In this document: piece by piece, positions 52,230 to 61,213 of the stretch
Position numbering within the stretch: position 1 is the stretch's first letter
Layout: each line of letters begins with the position of its first letter
Assembly (NCBI GenBank): GCA_002422425.1
Contig: DIVG01000062.1
Coordinates: 63,461-127,460, forward strand
Direction of reading: 5' to 3'
Length of the DNA stretch: 64,000 bases
Origin: Akkermansiaceae bacterium UBA6138
GTDB lineage: Bacteria; Verrucomicrobiota; Verrucomicrobiia; Verrucomicrobiales; DEV007
The notes under the pieces: generated by a model
Told to the model about the DNA's origin: nothing
The model's database searches: none
Seen by the model: the letters and a program-made list of their open reading frames with translations, nothing else
Position numbers and translations under genes: made by a program

Positions 52230-53363
52230 ATGATTTTTCGCCCTGCTAAGTTTCTGCCTGCCCGACTCCTCGCGGTTTCCGTCGGTGTTGCCGTTGCCAC
52301 GGCAGGGGCGGACCCGGAACTCTCGGTGCGATTCGGCGAGGAGACGGTAACTCTCGCCGGCCGCGTCGATTCGGATGAAACAGCCCGGAAGCTTGCTGCC
52401 GCCGCCCTCGAAGCCCGTCCTGATCTGCGCGTCGTCCGGGAAGGACTCGTCATCGATGCTGCGGCGGGGCAATCACACATTTCGGATCTCCGCAGTCTCA
52501 TTTCCGAATTGGGACTCACGACTCACGAGGGGCGGCTTGAAATATGGGCCGATCGCATCCTCGTCGGGGGCCTCACCGACAGCAGCGTGACGCTGGCCGC
52601 CCTTCGCATCCGTCTCGATCCACTGCGCGAGGAACGGCGCTTCATTAATCACATCTGCATCGTGGATACAGAGTATCTTCCAAAAGTCGATGTCTCGCTC
52701 ACCGATCGGGCATCAGGGGTTGAAGTTCCGCCCCTCGGTCGCCCCGCGGCTCGGGAGCGGGCGTTCGAGGCACCCGGACTGCTCGTCGAAAAGCTTGTGC
52801 CTACCCTTTTAATGCTCAAAGACTTCGACCGGATCGAAGGGAGATCGGCCCCGCCTTTGGGCGAAGTCCTCCGGGCAACGCCGCTCGCGATGGCCGCAGC
52901 GGCACTCACCACAGACGGCGCCGATTCCCCTCCCGCTATACCCCGGCCGCAATACGAGACGCTGCCATCGGTTCGTTTCTCACGCAGCTCGTTCCTGCTC
53001 CAGGCGAACCAGGAGCCGATCTTTGAAGAACTGACCCGCGCTCTCCTTTCGCCTGATCGCCAGGGCCGGACCGTCCTGATCGAGGCAGTCAGGGCGAGCG
53101 GCGGGTCGAGCGCTTTTAACGACTACCTCTGCGAGCGCCGCTCGGCTGAGGTGATCCGTTTTCTCACCGAGCGGGGAGTCAACAGGGAGGTCCTCAAATC
53201 CGTGACCATCGATTCGCCCTCGACCATTGACGAGGGTGAGGTCAGGGTGCGGGTCGAAATCCACGGCTATCCCGCCACCATGGAGGCCGATTCCCCGGCG
53301 ATCGCGCCGAACGAAGAGGCGCAAAGCATTCCCGAAAGGCCCAAACCGGTCACCGGCGGGTAG
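52230..53363 (+). CDS. BON-like plus OmpA-like envelope protein
   Basis: The protein has 377 residues with a signal peptide (about 1-26, ending TAGA). An N-terminal segment (about 30-75, SVRFGEETVTLAGRVDSDET) resembles BON-type domains, repeated once more weakly (about 100-150). The last third (about 245-345) is OmpA-like: FSRSSFLLQANQEPIFEELT, NDYLCERRSAEVIRFLTERGV and VRVRVEIHG, the peptidoglycan-binding pattern. Both BON and OmpA-like domains bind envelope polymers, so this likely links the outer membrane to peptidoglycan. A Pro-rich tail ends the protein. Confidence 0.65.
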   Translation: MIFRPAKFLPARLLAVSVGVAVATAGADPELSVRFGEETVTLAGRVDSDETARKLAAAALEARPDLRVVREGLVIDAAAGQSHISDLRSLISELGLTTHEGRLEIWADRILVGGLTDSSVTLAALRIRLDPLREERRFINHICIVDTEYLPKVDVSLTDRASGVEVPPLGRPAARERAFEAPGLLVEKLVPTLLMLKDFDRIEGRSAPPLGEVLRATPLAMAAAALTTDGADSPPAIPRPQYETLPSVRFSRSSFLLQANQEPIFEELTRALLSPDRQGRTVLIEAVRASGGSSAFNDYLCERRSAEVIRFLTERGVNREVLKSVTIDSPSTIDEGEVRVRVEIHGYPATMEADSPAIAPNEEAQSIPERPKPVTGG

Positions 53364-53457
53364 AATCGCGGCATGGGCGGGAAAGGCAGCGTCAGCTACA
53401 AGTCAATCTCTTCGGCGGCAGGGGCGTTTTCCCGGATACCGGCCCGAAACGCTAAAA

Positions 53458-53487
53458 AACCCGGCCCCTAACGGGACCGGGTTCTTT
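53458..53487. terminator. Bidirectional terminator between OmpA-like and LysM genes
   Basis: AACCCGG (53458-53464) pairs with CCGGGTT (53477-53483), with an inner CCC/GGG. Six A precede the stem, giving a T-tract for the minus-strand LysM gene; TTCTTT follows for the plus strand. Confidence 0.75.
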
Positions 53488-53566
53488 GACCACTCAACTT
53501 TGTCTATCAACAATCTCGGGAATCGTCTCGGAGACAAATGGGATCCACCCTGCCGGACAGAACCGT

Positions 53567-54526
53567 TCAACGGTTCGCCATCTCGCCCGTTTTGTGATAG
53601 GCATTGTATTTGGCAGTGGGGACGATGATTTCGTTCCCGGGGAAAATAGTAGTGCTCGCACCGAGACGGTTAATCCGCTGGAGTTCCGACATCGTCGTGA
53701 AGAAATCCCGGGCCAGAGCGTAAAGATTATCGCCTTTGTTTACCGTGTAGTAACCGTAGGTCTCGTCGGCACGAAGCAGATCGTTGTCGTATTGAAACGC
53801 ATTCGACTGCTCTTTTTTCGTCTCGTCGGATTTAGTGACGACGTTTCCCACTCCCTGCACGGCGGGGATCTTCAACGTCTGCCCGAGGCTGATCGTGTCG
53901 CTGCGGAGACCATTGGCGGACTTGATGCTCGCAACGGAGGTGTTATATTTTTTTGCCACGGAAGTGAGCGTATCGCCCTTGATAATCCGGTGAGTCTTTG
54001 TCGCCGCAGGAGCAGGGGCTGGGACGGCAGGCGCTACGACGGATTCTTCTTTTTTCGTTTCACCGATCACAACCGAGTCTTTTTTGGCATTCGCCGGAGA
54101 ACCCGTTTCCGCCGTCGTCGCGCCGGAGGGAGGCGAAGGCATCGCACCGGGAATGACAAGGGTTTCACCGATATAGATGGGCTGCCCCTCACTGAGACGG
54201 TTCGCTTCGAGGAGCGATTTCCGCTCAACCCTGAATTTCTCAGCAATCTTACCGAGGGTGTCGCCATCCTGAATCACGTAGGTCCCGCCCGGGGGAGCGG
54301 GAACAGTCGGCTCGCCCCCTCTCGTTGCCTCCATAAGCGCCGCATTCGGGTAGCTGTAGGAGTTACTCTCGCTGCTCTCCACCGTGCCCTCAAGAGAGGC
54401 GATACGGGATTCGAGCGCGCTGATTCGAGAGTTCAACGCCTCCATCGCCGGTTCAGAAGCACCGAGCATTTGACAGAGAAGCGCTGAAGCCGCCAGGGTC
54501 GTCAGGGTGGTCGCAATTCGATTCAT
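53567..54526 (-). CDS. Secreted LysM protein with coiled coil
   Basis: The protein has 319 residues with a signal peptide (about 1-23). A short coiled coil (about 26-52, heptads of ALNSRISALESRIASLE) is followed by three LysM domains (about 83-126, 178-222 and 262-308), each with a GDTL or GDNL core, separated by Pro/Ala linkers. LysM binds peptidoglycan N-acetylglucosamine. No catalytic domain is present, so it is a binding or scaffold protein that may oligomerise through the coil. The AT-rich upstream has TTGTTG, 18 bp, CATAAA ending 8 bp before the ATG. Confidence 0.9.
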   Translation of the reverse strand: MNRIATTLTTLAASALLCQMLGASEPAMEALNSRISALESRIASLEGTVESSESNSYSYPNAALMEATRGGEPTVPAPPGGTYVIQDGDTLGKIAEKFRVERKSLLEANRLSEGQPIYIGETLVIPGAMPSPPSGATTAETGSPANAKKDSVVIGETKKEESVVAPAVPAPAPAATKTHRIIKGDTLTSVAKKYNTSVASIKSANGLRSDTISLGQTLKIPAVQGVGNVVTKSDETKKEQSNAFQYDNDLLRADETYGYYTVNKGDNLYALARDFFTTMSELQRINRLGASTTIFPGNEIIVPTAKYNAYHKTGEMANR

Positions 54527-54685
54527 GTGTGGAGTTTATGGCATTTTTACATTCAGCACAACAATAAATTTAATATTTATGGAATATTTTTTAAACTTTG
54601 AGGAATGAAACGATAAATCCCCCATAACTTTGTAATTAATCAAAAAGCCTTTGAGCGGGGCCTTCCTGCTGACCGGGACTTGCGC

Positions 54686-54714
54686 TTGATCAGGAGGCCG
54701 CTACCCGCTACTAC
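54686..54714 (+). promoter_or_regulatory. Promoter of the beta-CASP nuclease gene
   Basis: TTGATC (54686-54691), 17 bp, TACTAC (54709-54714), ending 6 bp before the ATG at 54721. Confidence 0.4.
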
Positions 54715-54720
54715 TCTACG

Positions 54721-56112
54721 ATGAAAATCACCTTTTGCGGGGCGGCGGAGACGACGACAGGGTCGCAGCATCTTATTGACGTGAACGGATCGCGCATCCT
54801 CCTCGACTGCGGATTATATCAGGGCCGGCGCGACACCGCCAACGACAGGAACCGGCACTTTTTTTTCGAGCCGCAGAGTGTTGACGCAGTGGTCCTCTCC
54901 CACGCCCACATCGACCACAGCGGCAACCTCCCCAGTCTCACCAGCAACGGCTTCAAGGGAAACATCTATTCCACTTTCGCGACCCGCGACCTGTGTCAGA
55001 TCATGCTCGCCGACTGCGCCCGCATCCAGGGTCAGGACACGAAGTGGCTCAACAAACGGCGCGCCAAGCGAGGCGAACCCGATCTGGAGACCCTCTACAC
55101 CGAGCAGGAGGCCGAGGAGTGCGTGCGCCAGTTCGTCACGATAGGCTATGATCGCTCCATCCCCATTGCCGACGGTGTCACCCTCACTTTCATCGACGCC
55201 GGACATATTCTCGGCTCGGCACAGGTCATTCTCGACATCGTGGAGAACGGCCACCGCAAGCGCCTCCTCTTCTCCGGCGACGTGGGCCGGGGTCACAATG
55301 AGATCCTCCGCGATCCGGCGGTAGCCGAAGATGTGGATATCCTCATCATGGAGAGCACCTACGGCAATCGCGAGCACGAACTCCCCACCCAGGCGAATCA
55401 TCTTCTCAGTGATGTTCTCAATCGTGCTCTCGATAAGAAAGGCAAGGTCATCATCCCGGCCTTTGCAGTGGAGCGAACCCAGCAACTCGTCTACGTGCTG
55501 CACCACCTCACCGAAGAGGGGCTCATCCCGGACGTTCCGATTTATGTGGACAGCCCCCTCGCGGTCAGTGCCACGGAGATTTTTCGCCTTCATCCCGAGT
55601 GTTTTAACGAAGACGTCTACGAGTTCCTCTTCGACAAGCGGGACCCTTTCGGTTTCGAGAATCTAAGCCTCGTTCGCAAGGTCAATGAATCAAAAGCACT
55701 CAACGATCTCCGCGAGCCGGCGATCATCATCTCGGCCTCGGGCATGTGCGAAGCCGGCCGCATCCTCCATCACCTGCGGAACAATATCGAGGATCCGAAA
55801 AATACGGTTCTGTTTGTCGGCTACTGCGCCGAGCACACCCTCGGGGCGAAAATCCGCGGCGGGATGAAAGAAGTCCCCATCCTCGGGGATACCTTCAAGG
55901 TCAACGCAGACATTGAGATCCTCGACTCGTTCAGCGGCCACGCCGACCGCAATGAATTACTCGCCTACTTTGATAAGATGGGAGGAAAAAAAGAGCGGGT
56001 TTTCCTTGTCCACGGGGAAACTGAACAGTCTCACGCCCTTCAGGCAACGCTAAGTGAACGACACCCTGGCCAGATCGAAGTCGCCCGCTGGCGCTCGAAG
56101 ATTGAGATCTGA
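54721..56112 (+). CDS. Metallo-beta-lactamase/beta-CASP RNase-type protein
   Basis: The protein has 463 residues. The metal site is HAHIDHSG (H61, H63, D65, H66), with DAGHILGSAQ, FSGDVGRG and the later SGHADRNEL and HGE. The inserted beta-CASP domain contains VIIPAFAVERTQQLVYVL, SASGMCEAGRILHHL and VGYCAEHTLG. These proteins act as ribonucleases (RNase J or CPSF-like) or DNA nucleases; this one lacks the C-terminal domain of RNase J and is closer to the TTHA0252/CPSF group of RNA exonucleases. It likely has a role in RNA processing. Glycogen synthase follows 106 bp on. Confidence 0.9.
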   Translation: MKITFCGAAETTTGSQHLIDVNGSRILLDCGLYQGRRDTANDRNRHFFFEPQSVDAVVLSHAHIDHSGNLPSLTSNGFKGNIYSTFATRDLCQIMLADCARIQGQDTKWLNKRRAKRGEPDLETLYTEQEAEECVRQFVTIGYDRSIPIADGVTLTFIDAGHILGSAQVILDIVENGHRKRLLFSGDVGRGHNEILRDPAVAEDVDILIMESTYGNREHELPTQANHLLSDVLNRALDKKGKVIIPAFAVERTQQLVYVLHHLTEEGLIPDVPIYVDSPLAVSATEIFRLHPECFNEDVYEFLFDKRDPFGFENLSLVRKVNESKALNDLREPAIIISASGMCEAGRILHHLRNNIEDPKNTVLFVGYCAEHTLGAKIRGGMKEVPILGDTFKVNADIEILDSFSGHADRNELLAYFDKMGGKKERVFLVHGETEQSHALQATLSERHPGQIEVARWRSKIEI

Positions 56113-56188
56113 CCTCGCTTCCCGCGTCACGCCAGTTCCGCATCGGCGGCTTGCCGGAAACGCAATCGGGTGCCTTCATCCTTGAAAA

Positions 56189-56214
56189 AGAGCGTGAAGC
56201 CGCTCTCTTGAAGG
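56189..56214 (+). promoter_or_regulatory. Hairpin next to the glycogen synthase ribosome-binding site
   Basis: AGAGCG (56189-56194) pairs with CGCTCT (56201-56206), six-base loop; GAAGG (56210-56214), the ribosome-binding site, follows directly. It may affect translation. Confidence 0.3.
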
Positions 56215-56218
56215 CACG

Positions 56219-57424
56219 ATGAAGTCCCTCCTCCTCACCAACGAATACCCGCCCCACATTTACGGAGGGGCAGGTATTCACGTCCAATACCTGGCGCGCG
56301 AGCTCGCCAAACTCTGTGAGGTGGAGGTGCGCTGCTTCGGCGAACAAAGGATCACGGGCGACAACCCCGAGGTCTTCGGCTTCAGCGCCGACAGCTCGGC
56401 CTATACTGCCCCGGCCCCCCTTCATTCGGTCTTTTCCGCGCTGCAGCGCTGCCTTGAATTCAATACCCGCCGCATCGAGGCGGACGTAGTCCACCTGCAC
56501 ACCTGGTATACCCACTTCGGCGGCATCCTCGCCCGTCTGAATTACGGCCTTCCCATGGCCCTGACCGTCCACTCCCTTGAACCTCTGCGCCCATGGAAAA
56601 GAGAGCAACTCGAAGGAGGCTACGATTTCACCCTCTGGCTGGAAAAGACCGCCATCGAGATGGCTGATGCCGTCATCGCGGTCTCTCACGAGACGAAGGC
56701 GGATATTCTGAGCCTTTTCGATGTGCCTGAAGAGCGCGTCCCCGTGATCTATAACGGAATCGATCCCGACGAATACCGCCCCACCGCCAACCGCGGGGTC
56801 CTCGAAAAATGGGGCATCGATTTGGAAACTCCTTTTGTCCTCTTTGTGGGACGCATCACCAGACAAAAGGGCATTGTCCACCTCGTCAATGCGATCCGGC
56901 ATCTCGATCCCGGAACGCAGGTCGTCCTCTGTGCGGGGGCACCTGATACCCCTGAGATCAAAGCCGAGATGGAAGCCGCCGTCGAAGCGGTACGGCGTGA
57001 TTGCGACGGAACCATCGTCTGGATTCAGGACATGATTCCCACCCCGGACAAGATCACGCTCTACAGTCACGCCCGTGTCTTCTGCACGCCCTCGATCTAC
57101 GAGCCCTTCGGTATCATCAATCTTGAAGCGATGGCCTGCGAGACGCCCGTGGTCGGGTCCAAAGTCGGCGGGATGAAAGAAATCATCCTGCACGGCAAAA
57201 CCGGTCTGCTTGTCCCCCTCGATCAGCAGAAAGCATCCCCTTTCGAAGCGATCGATCCGGACGCCTACTCCCGCGACCTCGCCGGCGGAATCAACGAACT
57301 GATGCGCGACCCCGACCGATGTGCCGAAATGGGCCGGGCCGGCAGGCAGCGGGTCCTTGAAAAATTCAGCTGGGCCGGAATCGCACGGGAGACCCTCGCG
57401 CTCTACCACCACATCACAAAATAA
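56219..57424 (+). CDS. GT4 glycogen synthase (GlgM/actinobacterial GlgA type)
   Basis: The protein has 401 residues. The N-terminus LLLTNEYPPHIYGGAGIHVQ and HLHTWYTHFGG match actinobacterial-type glycogen synthases (TIGR02149). Donor-site motifs are FVGRITRQKG, and EPFGIINLEAMACETPVV (the E(x)7E motif). In mycobacteria the same family makes maltose 1-phosphate (GlgM), feeding the GlgE pathway. No glgB, glgC or glgE is nearby, so the physiological role cannot be told. GAAGG is the ribosome-binding site. Confidence 0.88.
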   Translation: MKSLLLTNEYPPHIYGGAGIHVQYLARELAKLCEVEVRCFGEQRITGDNPEVFGFSADSSAYTAPAPLHSVFSALQRCLEFNTRRIEADVVHLHTWYTHFGGILARLNYGLPMALTVHSLEPLRPWKREQLEGGYDFTLWLEKTAIEMADAVIAVSHETKADILSLFDVPEERVPVIYNGIDPDEYRPTANRGVLEKWGIDLETPFVLFVGRITRQKGIVHLVNAIRHLDPGTQVVLCAGAPDTPEIKAEMEAAVEAVRRDCDGTIVWIQDMIPTPDKITLYSHARVFCTPSIYEPFGIINLEAMACETPVVGSKVGGMKEIILHGKTGLLVPLDQQKASPFEAIDPDAYSRDLAGGINELMRDPDRCAEMGRAGRQRVLEKFSWAGIARETLALYHHITK

Positions 57425-57530
57425 GAGGCGGCGAAGATCTCTCTGTTTCGGCCCCGGCCAACCCTTTTCGCGCGACTTGCTCTTTGCCGGATCAGCGTGC
57501 TATCCTGCTCTTACTACCGGAAACCCGCAA

Positions 57531-58718
57531 ATGAAAGCCTCCTCCGCCCTCCTCGCCGCGTCTCTTTGCCTGACCTTCTCCCCCGCTCTTCTATCTTCCG
57601 CCGAATGGTCGGGACCTCTCCAGCAGATCCTCAAAGTCGGTCCCGAAGGTGCCGGTAACACCGAAGCCGCTGCCGCCTGGGCTGACCTCACTGCACACGG
57701 TCCCGAAGTCATCCTGCCTCTTCTTGAAGCGATGGAAACGGCCGGTCCGATTCCGCGCAACTGGATGCGCTCGGCGGTGGAGACGGTCTTCGAACGCGAG
57801 CTCGCCGCCGGCGCGACGCTGCCCGCGTCTCAGATCAGGGCCTTCGTAGTCGACCGGAAAAACGAACCCAACGCCAGACGTCTTGCCTTTGATCTCTACG
57901 GCAAAGTATCCCCCGCCGACGCCGGCACGCTCATTCCCGGCATGATCGATGACCCGAGTGCTCCGCTGCGGCGCGAGGCGGTCGCCCGCCTCATCACCGA
58001 GGGCAACGCGCAACTCGATGCCGGAGAAAAGGAGCAGAGCCTCGCGACGCTCGACCGCGCCCTCGACGCCGCTCGCGACATCGACCAGATTGATACTGTC
58101 GCCAAACTGCTCCGCGAGAAGCTCGGGCAACAACTTGACCTTCCGCAGCACTTCGGATTTCTGATGCACTGGCACCTCATCGCTCCCTTTGACAACACCG
58201 AGCGCCAGGGCTTCGACACTGTTTTCCCGCCCGAGACCGAAATTAATCTCAGCTCCGCCTATGAAGGGAAGGAAGGAAAATCCGTGACCTGGCAGGAGTA
58301 TGCAAGCGCGGATGACTACGGGAAGGTCGATTTCAACACCCCTTTCTCCCCGCTCAAGCAAGTAACCGGTTACGCCTACACGGAGTTCACCTCGGCCGAA
58401 GCCCGCGAAGCCGAGATCCGGCTCGGATGCAAAAACGCATGGAAAATCTGGTTCAACGGCGAGCTCCTTTTTGGGAGGGACGAGTACCACCGCGGTCAGC
58501 GCATTGACCAGTATTCCCTGCCGATAAAACTCAAGGAGGGCAAAAACACCATTCTTGTCAAAGCCTGTCAAAACGAACAAGAGCAGGACTGGACCGTCCA
58601 ATGGGAGTTCCAGCTCCGCCTCTGCGACAGCACCGGCACAGCCATCCTCGCGACAGATCGCAAACCTACTCCCGAAAAAAGCGCCCCGGCTCGACGCCCC
58701 ACTGCTCCCGCTCAGTAA
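57531..58718 (+). CDS. Secreted HEAT-repeat-like protein of unknown function
   Basis: The protein has 395 residues from the ATG at 57531, with a signal peptide (about 1-24). A HEAT-type segment is visible (DDPSAPLRREAVARLITEGN). The C-terminal half has beta-rich sequence resembling carbohydrate-binding jelly rolls (YAYTEFTSAEAREAEIRLGC, WKIWFNGELLFGRDEYHRG, KLKEGKNTILVKACQNEQEQ), often attached to glycan enzymes. The combination is seen in verrucomicrobial surface proteins. It probably forms an operon with the propeller protein, whose start overlaps its end. Function unknown. Confidence 0.7.
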   Translation: MKASSALLAASLCLTFSPALLSSAEWSGPLQQILKVGPEGAGNTEAAAAWADLTAHGPEVILPLLEAMETAGPIPRNWMRSAVETVFERELAAGATLPASQIRAFVVDRKNEPNARRLAFDLYGKVSPADAGTLIPGMIDDPSAPLRREAVARLITEGNAQLDAGEKEQSLATLDRALDAARDIDQIDTVAKLLREKLGQQLDLPQHFGFLMHWHLIAPFDNTERQGFDTVFPPETEINLSSAYEGKEGKSVTWQEYASADDYGKVDFNTPFSPLKQVTGYAYTEFTSAEAREAEIRLGCKNAWKIWFNGELLFGRDEYHRGQRIDQYSLPIKLKEGKNTILVKACQNEQEQDWTVQWEFQLRLCDSTGTAILATDRKPTPEKSAPARRPTAPAQ

Positions 58719-58741
58719 TGTTCCTTCTACCGCTATCTTTC

Positions 58742-59956
58742 ATGCACTTTTCCCGTCTCACTCTCGCGTCCGCGCTCCTCTTCGCGACCGTCGCCCCGGC
58801 CCACGCCGACTGGCTTAATTTCCGCGGACCGCAGGGATCCGGCTTCGATTCCGCCGCCGCAAAGACACCGGCGGAGCTAAGTGAAAAAACCCTCGCCTGG
58901 AAAGCTCCCCTTCCCGGACGCGGCCTCGGCAGCGCCATCGTCGTCGGCGGCAAAGTCTTCGTCACCGCCGCGAGCGGCCCCGAACAGCAGCAACTCCACG
59001 TCCTCTGCTTTGCGGTCAGCGATGGTGCCCCGCTCTGGGAGCGCCGCTTCTGGGCGACCGGCCGGACCATGGCCCACAGCAAGACCAATGTAGCCGCTCC
59101 CACTCCCGCCAGCGATGGGAAGCGGCTCTACGCCCTCTTCTCGTCGAACGACCTCATCTGTCTTGACCTTGATGGCAATCTTGTCTGGATGCGCGCCCTG
59201 ACCCTCGATTATCCGAACGCCTCGAACAGCCTTGGTCTGGCCTCCTCCCCCATCGTCGTTGGCGACACCCTCGTCGCCCAGATCGAGAATGACTCCGAAT
59301 CTTTCGCCGCCGGATTCGACCTTCTCACCGGGATCAACAAATGGAAGCTCGACCGCCCCAAGTCCGCCAACTGGACTTCCCCGACCGTGCTCGAAAAAGA
59401 CGGGGAAGCCATCGTCGCCCTCCAGGGCAGTGACGGCGTCCTCGGGCTGGTGCCCTCGACCGGATCGCCCGTTTTCAAGGTGGAGGGGGGAGCTTCGACA
59501 ATTCCCTCCAGTGCCGCCTCGGGCGATCAGATTTTTATCCCCTCAAACGGCCTCACCGCGATGCGCCTGGGAGAGTCGGGCGAGTCTCCCGAAAAAGTCT
59601 GGAACGAACCTAACGAACGCCCCGGAACCGCAAGCCCGCTCGTGATCGGTGAAAAGGTTTACCTCATCAATAATGCCGGGGTTCTTACTTGCGTCGATCG
59701 TGGAACGGGAGCCCGATCGTGGCGGACGCGGATAGAGGGTCCCTTCAGCGGCAGCCCGGTCGCCGGAGCAGGCGAGCGCCTCTTCATTTTCGGAGAGACT
59801 GGAATCGGCCAGATTGTCGATCTCAGCGGGGAAGAGGGAAAAGTCATCAGTAGAATCGAGCTTGGTGAGACAATTCTCAGCACGCCCGCCCTCTCCGACG
59901 GTGCGCTCTATATCCGCAGTGACGGCCATCTCTGGAAATTTTCCGGTGAGTGGTGA
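58742..59956 (+). CDS. Secreted PQQ-like beta-propeller protein
   Basis: The protein has 404 residues from the ATG at 58742 (an ATG at 58718 overlaps the previous stop and would add eight residues). The signal peptide ends APAHA. Repeated blades of the WD/PQQ_2 type follow (GLGSAIVVGGKVFVTAA, LASSPIVVGDTLVAQI, TASPLVIGEKVYLINNAG, VLTCVDRGTGARSW). Such propellers (PQQ_2, BamB-like) serve as binding platforms; no PQQ-dependent active site is recognised. It is coupled to the preceding HEAT-like gene, so the two may work as one surface complex. Confidence 0.82.
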   Translation: MHFSRLTLASALLFATVAPAHADWLNFRGPQGSGFDSAAAKTPAELSEKTLAWKAPLPGRGLGSAIVVGGKVFVTAASGPEQQQLHVLCFAVSDGAPLWERRFWATGRTMAHSKTNVAAPTPASDGKRLYALFSSNDLICLDLDGNLVWMRALTLDYPNASNSLGLASSPIVVGDTLVAQIENDSESFAAGFDLLTGINKWKLDRPKSANWTSPTVLEKDGEAIVALQGSDGVLGLVPSTGSPVFKVEGGASTIPSSAASGDQIFIPSNGLTAMRLGESGESPEKVWNEPNERPGTASPLVIGEKVYLINNAGVLTCVDRGTGARSWRTRIEGPFSGSPVAGAGERLFIFGETGIGQIVDLSGEEGKVISRIELGETILSTPALSDGALYIRSDGHLWKFSGEW

Positions 59957-60045
59957 AGAGCGGGGACAGAGAGAACCGACCGAACGGAATTTTCTTCTTA
60001 AGCCCTCTCGAAGAGAAAATTTCTCTTGTCCCCGTGCGGCTCTTC
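59955..60045. repeat. Long imperfect inverted repeat
   Basis: GAAGAG-CGGGGACA-AGAGAA type arms: 59955-59975 pairs with 60021-60045 (5-nt bulge TGCGG), and AATTTTCT (59988-59995) pairs with AGAAAATT (60014-60021). It is between the propeller and the dehydrogenase, without a good T-tract. It may be an RNA structure or a decayed terminator. Confidence 0.5.
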
Positions 60046-60059
60046 CGCTCTTTAGTTCC

Positions 60060-61013
60060 ATGTCATCCTCCCTCCCCCGCGTTCTTGTGACGGTGCACGT
60101 TCCCCTCGAGCACCTTGCGCCACTTGAGAGTCTCGCCGAGATCGTTATGCCTCATAACGGCTTCGCCGCCGCGCCGAGGGCGCAGGTTCTCGAACTGATA
60201 GCGGACTGCACCGCCGTGCTCTCCCAGGGTGAACTCCGCGTCGATGCCGGGCTCCTTGATGCGGCACCCGCCCTGCGCTTCGTCGCCAACGCCGCCATGG
60301 GAATCGATAATCTCGATCTCGCCGAATTGCGCCGTCGTGGCATCGCCGCCTCGAACACACCCGCCGCTTTCGCCGAATCGACCGCCGACCATACCCTCGG
60401 GCTCATGCTCGACCTGACGCGCCGGATTTCAGAATCGGACCGATTCGTCCGCACCGGGCAGTGGGCCATTGGCGGCATGGAGCCGCTGCGGTGGGAGGGC
60501 ACCCTCCTCGGCGGTAAAACCCTCGGGATCATCGGATACGGCCGCATTGCGAAAATGGTCGAACGTCGCGCCCTCGCCTTCGACATGGAAGTGATCCACA
60601 CCAAATCGCGCCCGCACGATCACCCCGGCTACCGCCCGCTCGATTCTCTCCTCGCCGAGGCTGACATTGTCGTGACTCTCGTCCCGCTCACTCCGGAGAC
60701 CCGTCAGCTCATTAACGCCGAACGGATCGCGAAGATGAGGAGAGGCACCTTTTTTATCAATGTAGCGCGCGGCAAAGTCATGGACGAAGCCGCCGTCGTC
60801 GATGCCCTGCGGTCCGGGCATCTCGCCGGCGCCGCCTTCGATGTCTTCGAGGAAGAACCGATCGTGACCGAAGCGCTTTTCACGATGGACAATGTGGTCC
60901 TCGCCCCCCATATCGGCGGGGCCACGAAAGAACAACGACGCCGCGGCCGGCTCGAAGCCTCGGGGGAAATCGCCCGATTTCTCAAGGGCGAGGAGAGGCT
61001 CTTCCCGGTGTGA
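60060..61013 (+). CDS. D-2-hydroxyacid dehydrogenase (NAD-dependent)
   Basis: The protein has 317 residues from the ATG at 60060. Catalytic residues are Arg in FINVARGKVMDE, Glu in VFEEEP and His in VLAPHIGGAT. The dinucleotide fold is LGIIGYGRIAKMV, with a following His/Lys (VIHTKSRP). The overall pattern is that of glyoxylate/hydroxypyruvate reductases. It could act on glyoxylate or a related acid. A longer upstream frame overlaps the propeller gene and is not used. It ends 39 bp before the IS element. Confidence 0.88.
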   Translation: MSSSLPRVLVTVHVPLEHLAPLESLAEIVMPHNGFAAAPRAQVLELIADCTAVLSQGELRVDAGLLDAAPALRFVANAAMGIDNLDLAELRRRGIAASNTPAAFAESTADHTLGLMLDLTRRISESDRFVRTGQWAIGGMEPLRWEGTLLGGKTLGIIGYGRIAKMVERRALAFDMEVIHTKSRPHDHPGYRPLDSLLAEADIVVTLVPLTPETRQLINAERIAKMRRGTFFINVARGKVMDEAAVVDALRSGHLAGAAFDVFEEEPIVTEALFTMDNVVLAPHIGGATKEQRRRGRLEASGEIARFLKGEERLFPV

Positions 61014-61041
61014 GCGGTGAAGCGGATTGACTGATGGGGCG

Positions 61042-61052
61042 GGCGAGACGCC
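61042..61052 (+). repeat. Target-site duplication, left copy
   Basis: GGCGAGACGCC (11 bp) directly abuts the left end of the IS; the same sequence abuts the right end at 62547-62557. It is itself nearly palindromic (GGCG AGA CGCC). Confidence 0.85.
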
Positions 61053-61213
61053 AATGGTGTTCGGCATGGTAGTTGCTTTGATTAAGCCCTGAGCGCGAGA
61101 GGCTACCAGTATGGCGTGGAAAGCGCTCTCGGAAGCTCCCAGCCCTAAGAACGCGCGGCGACCGGGCACGACCGAGCCTCCCGGCATCGGGGCTGCTTTT
61201 CCGGCGAGATGAC

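Noticed and set aside
55931..57412. Long minus-strand frame opposite the glycogen synthase
   Set aside because: No family features; the plus-strand protein has full GT4 motifs.
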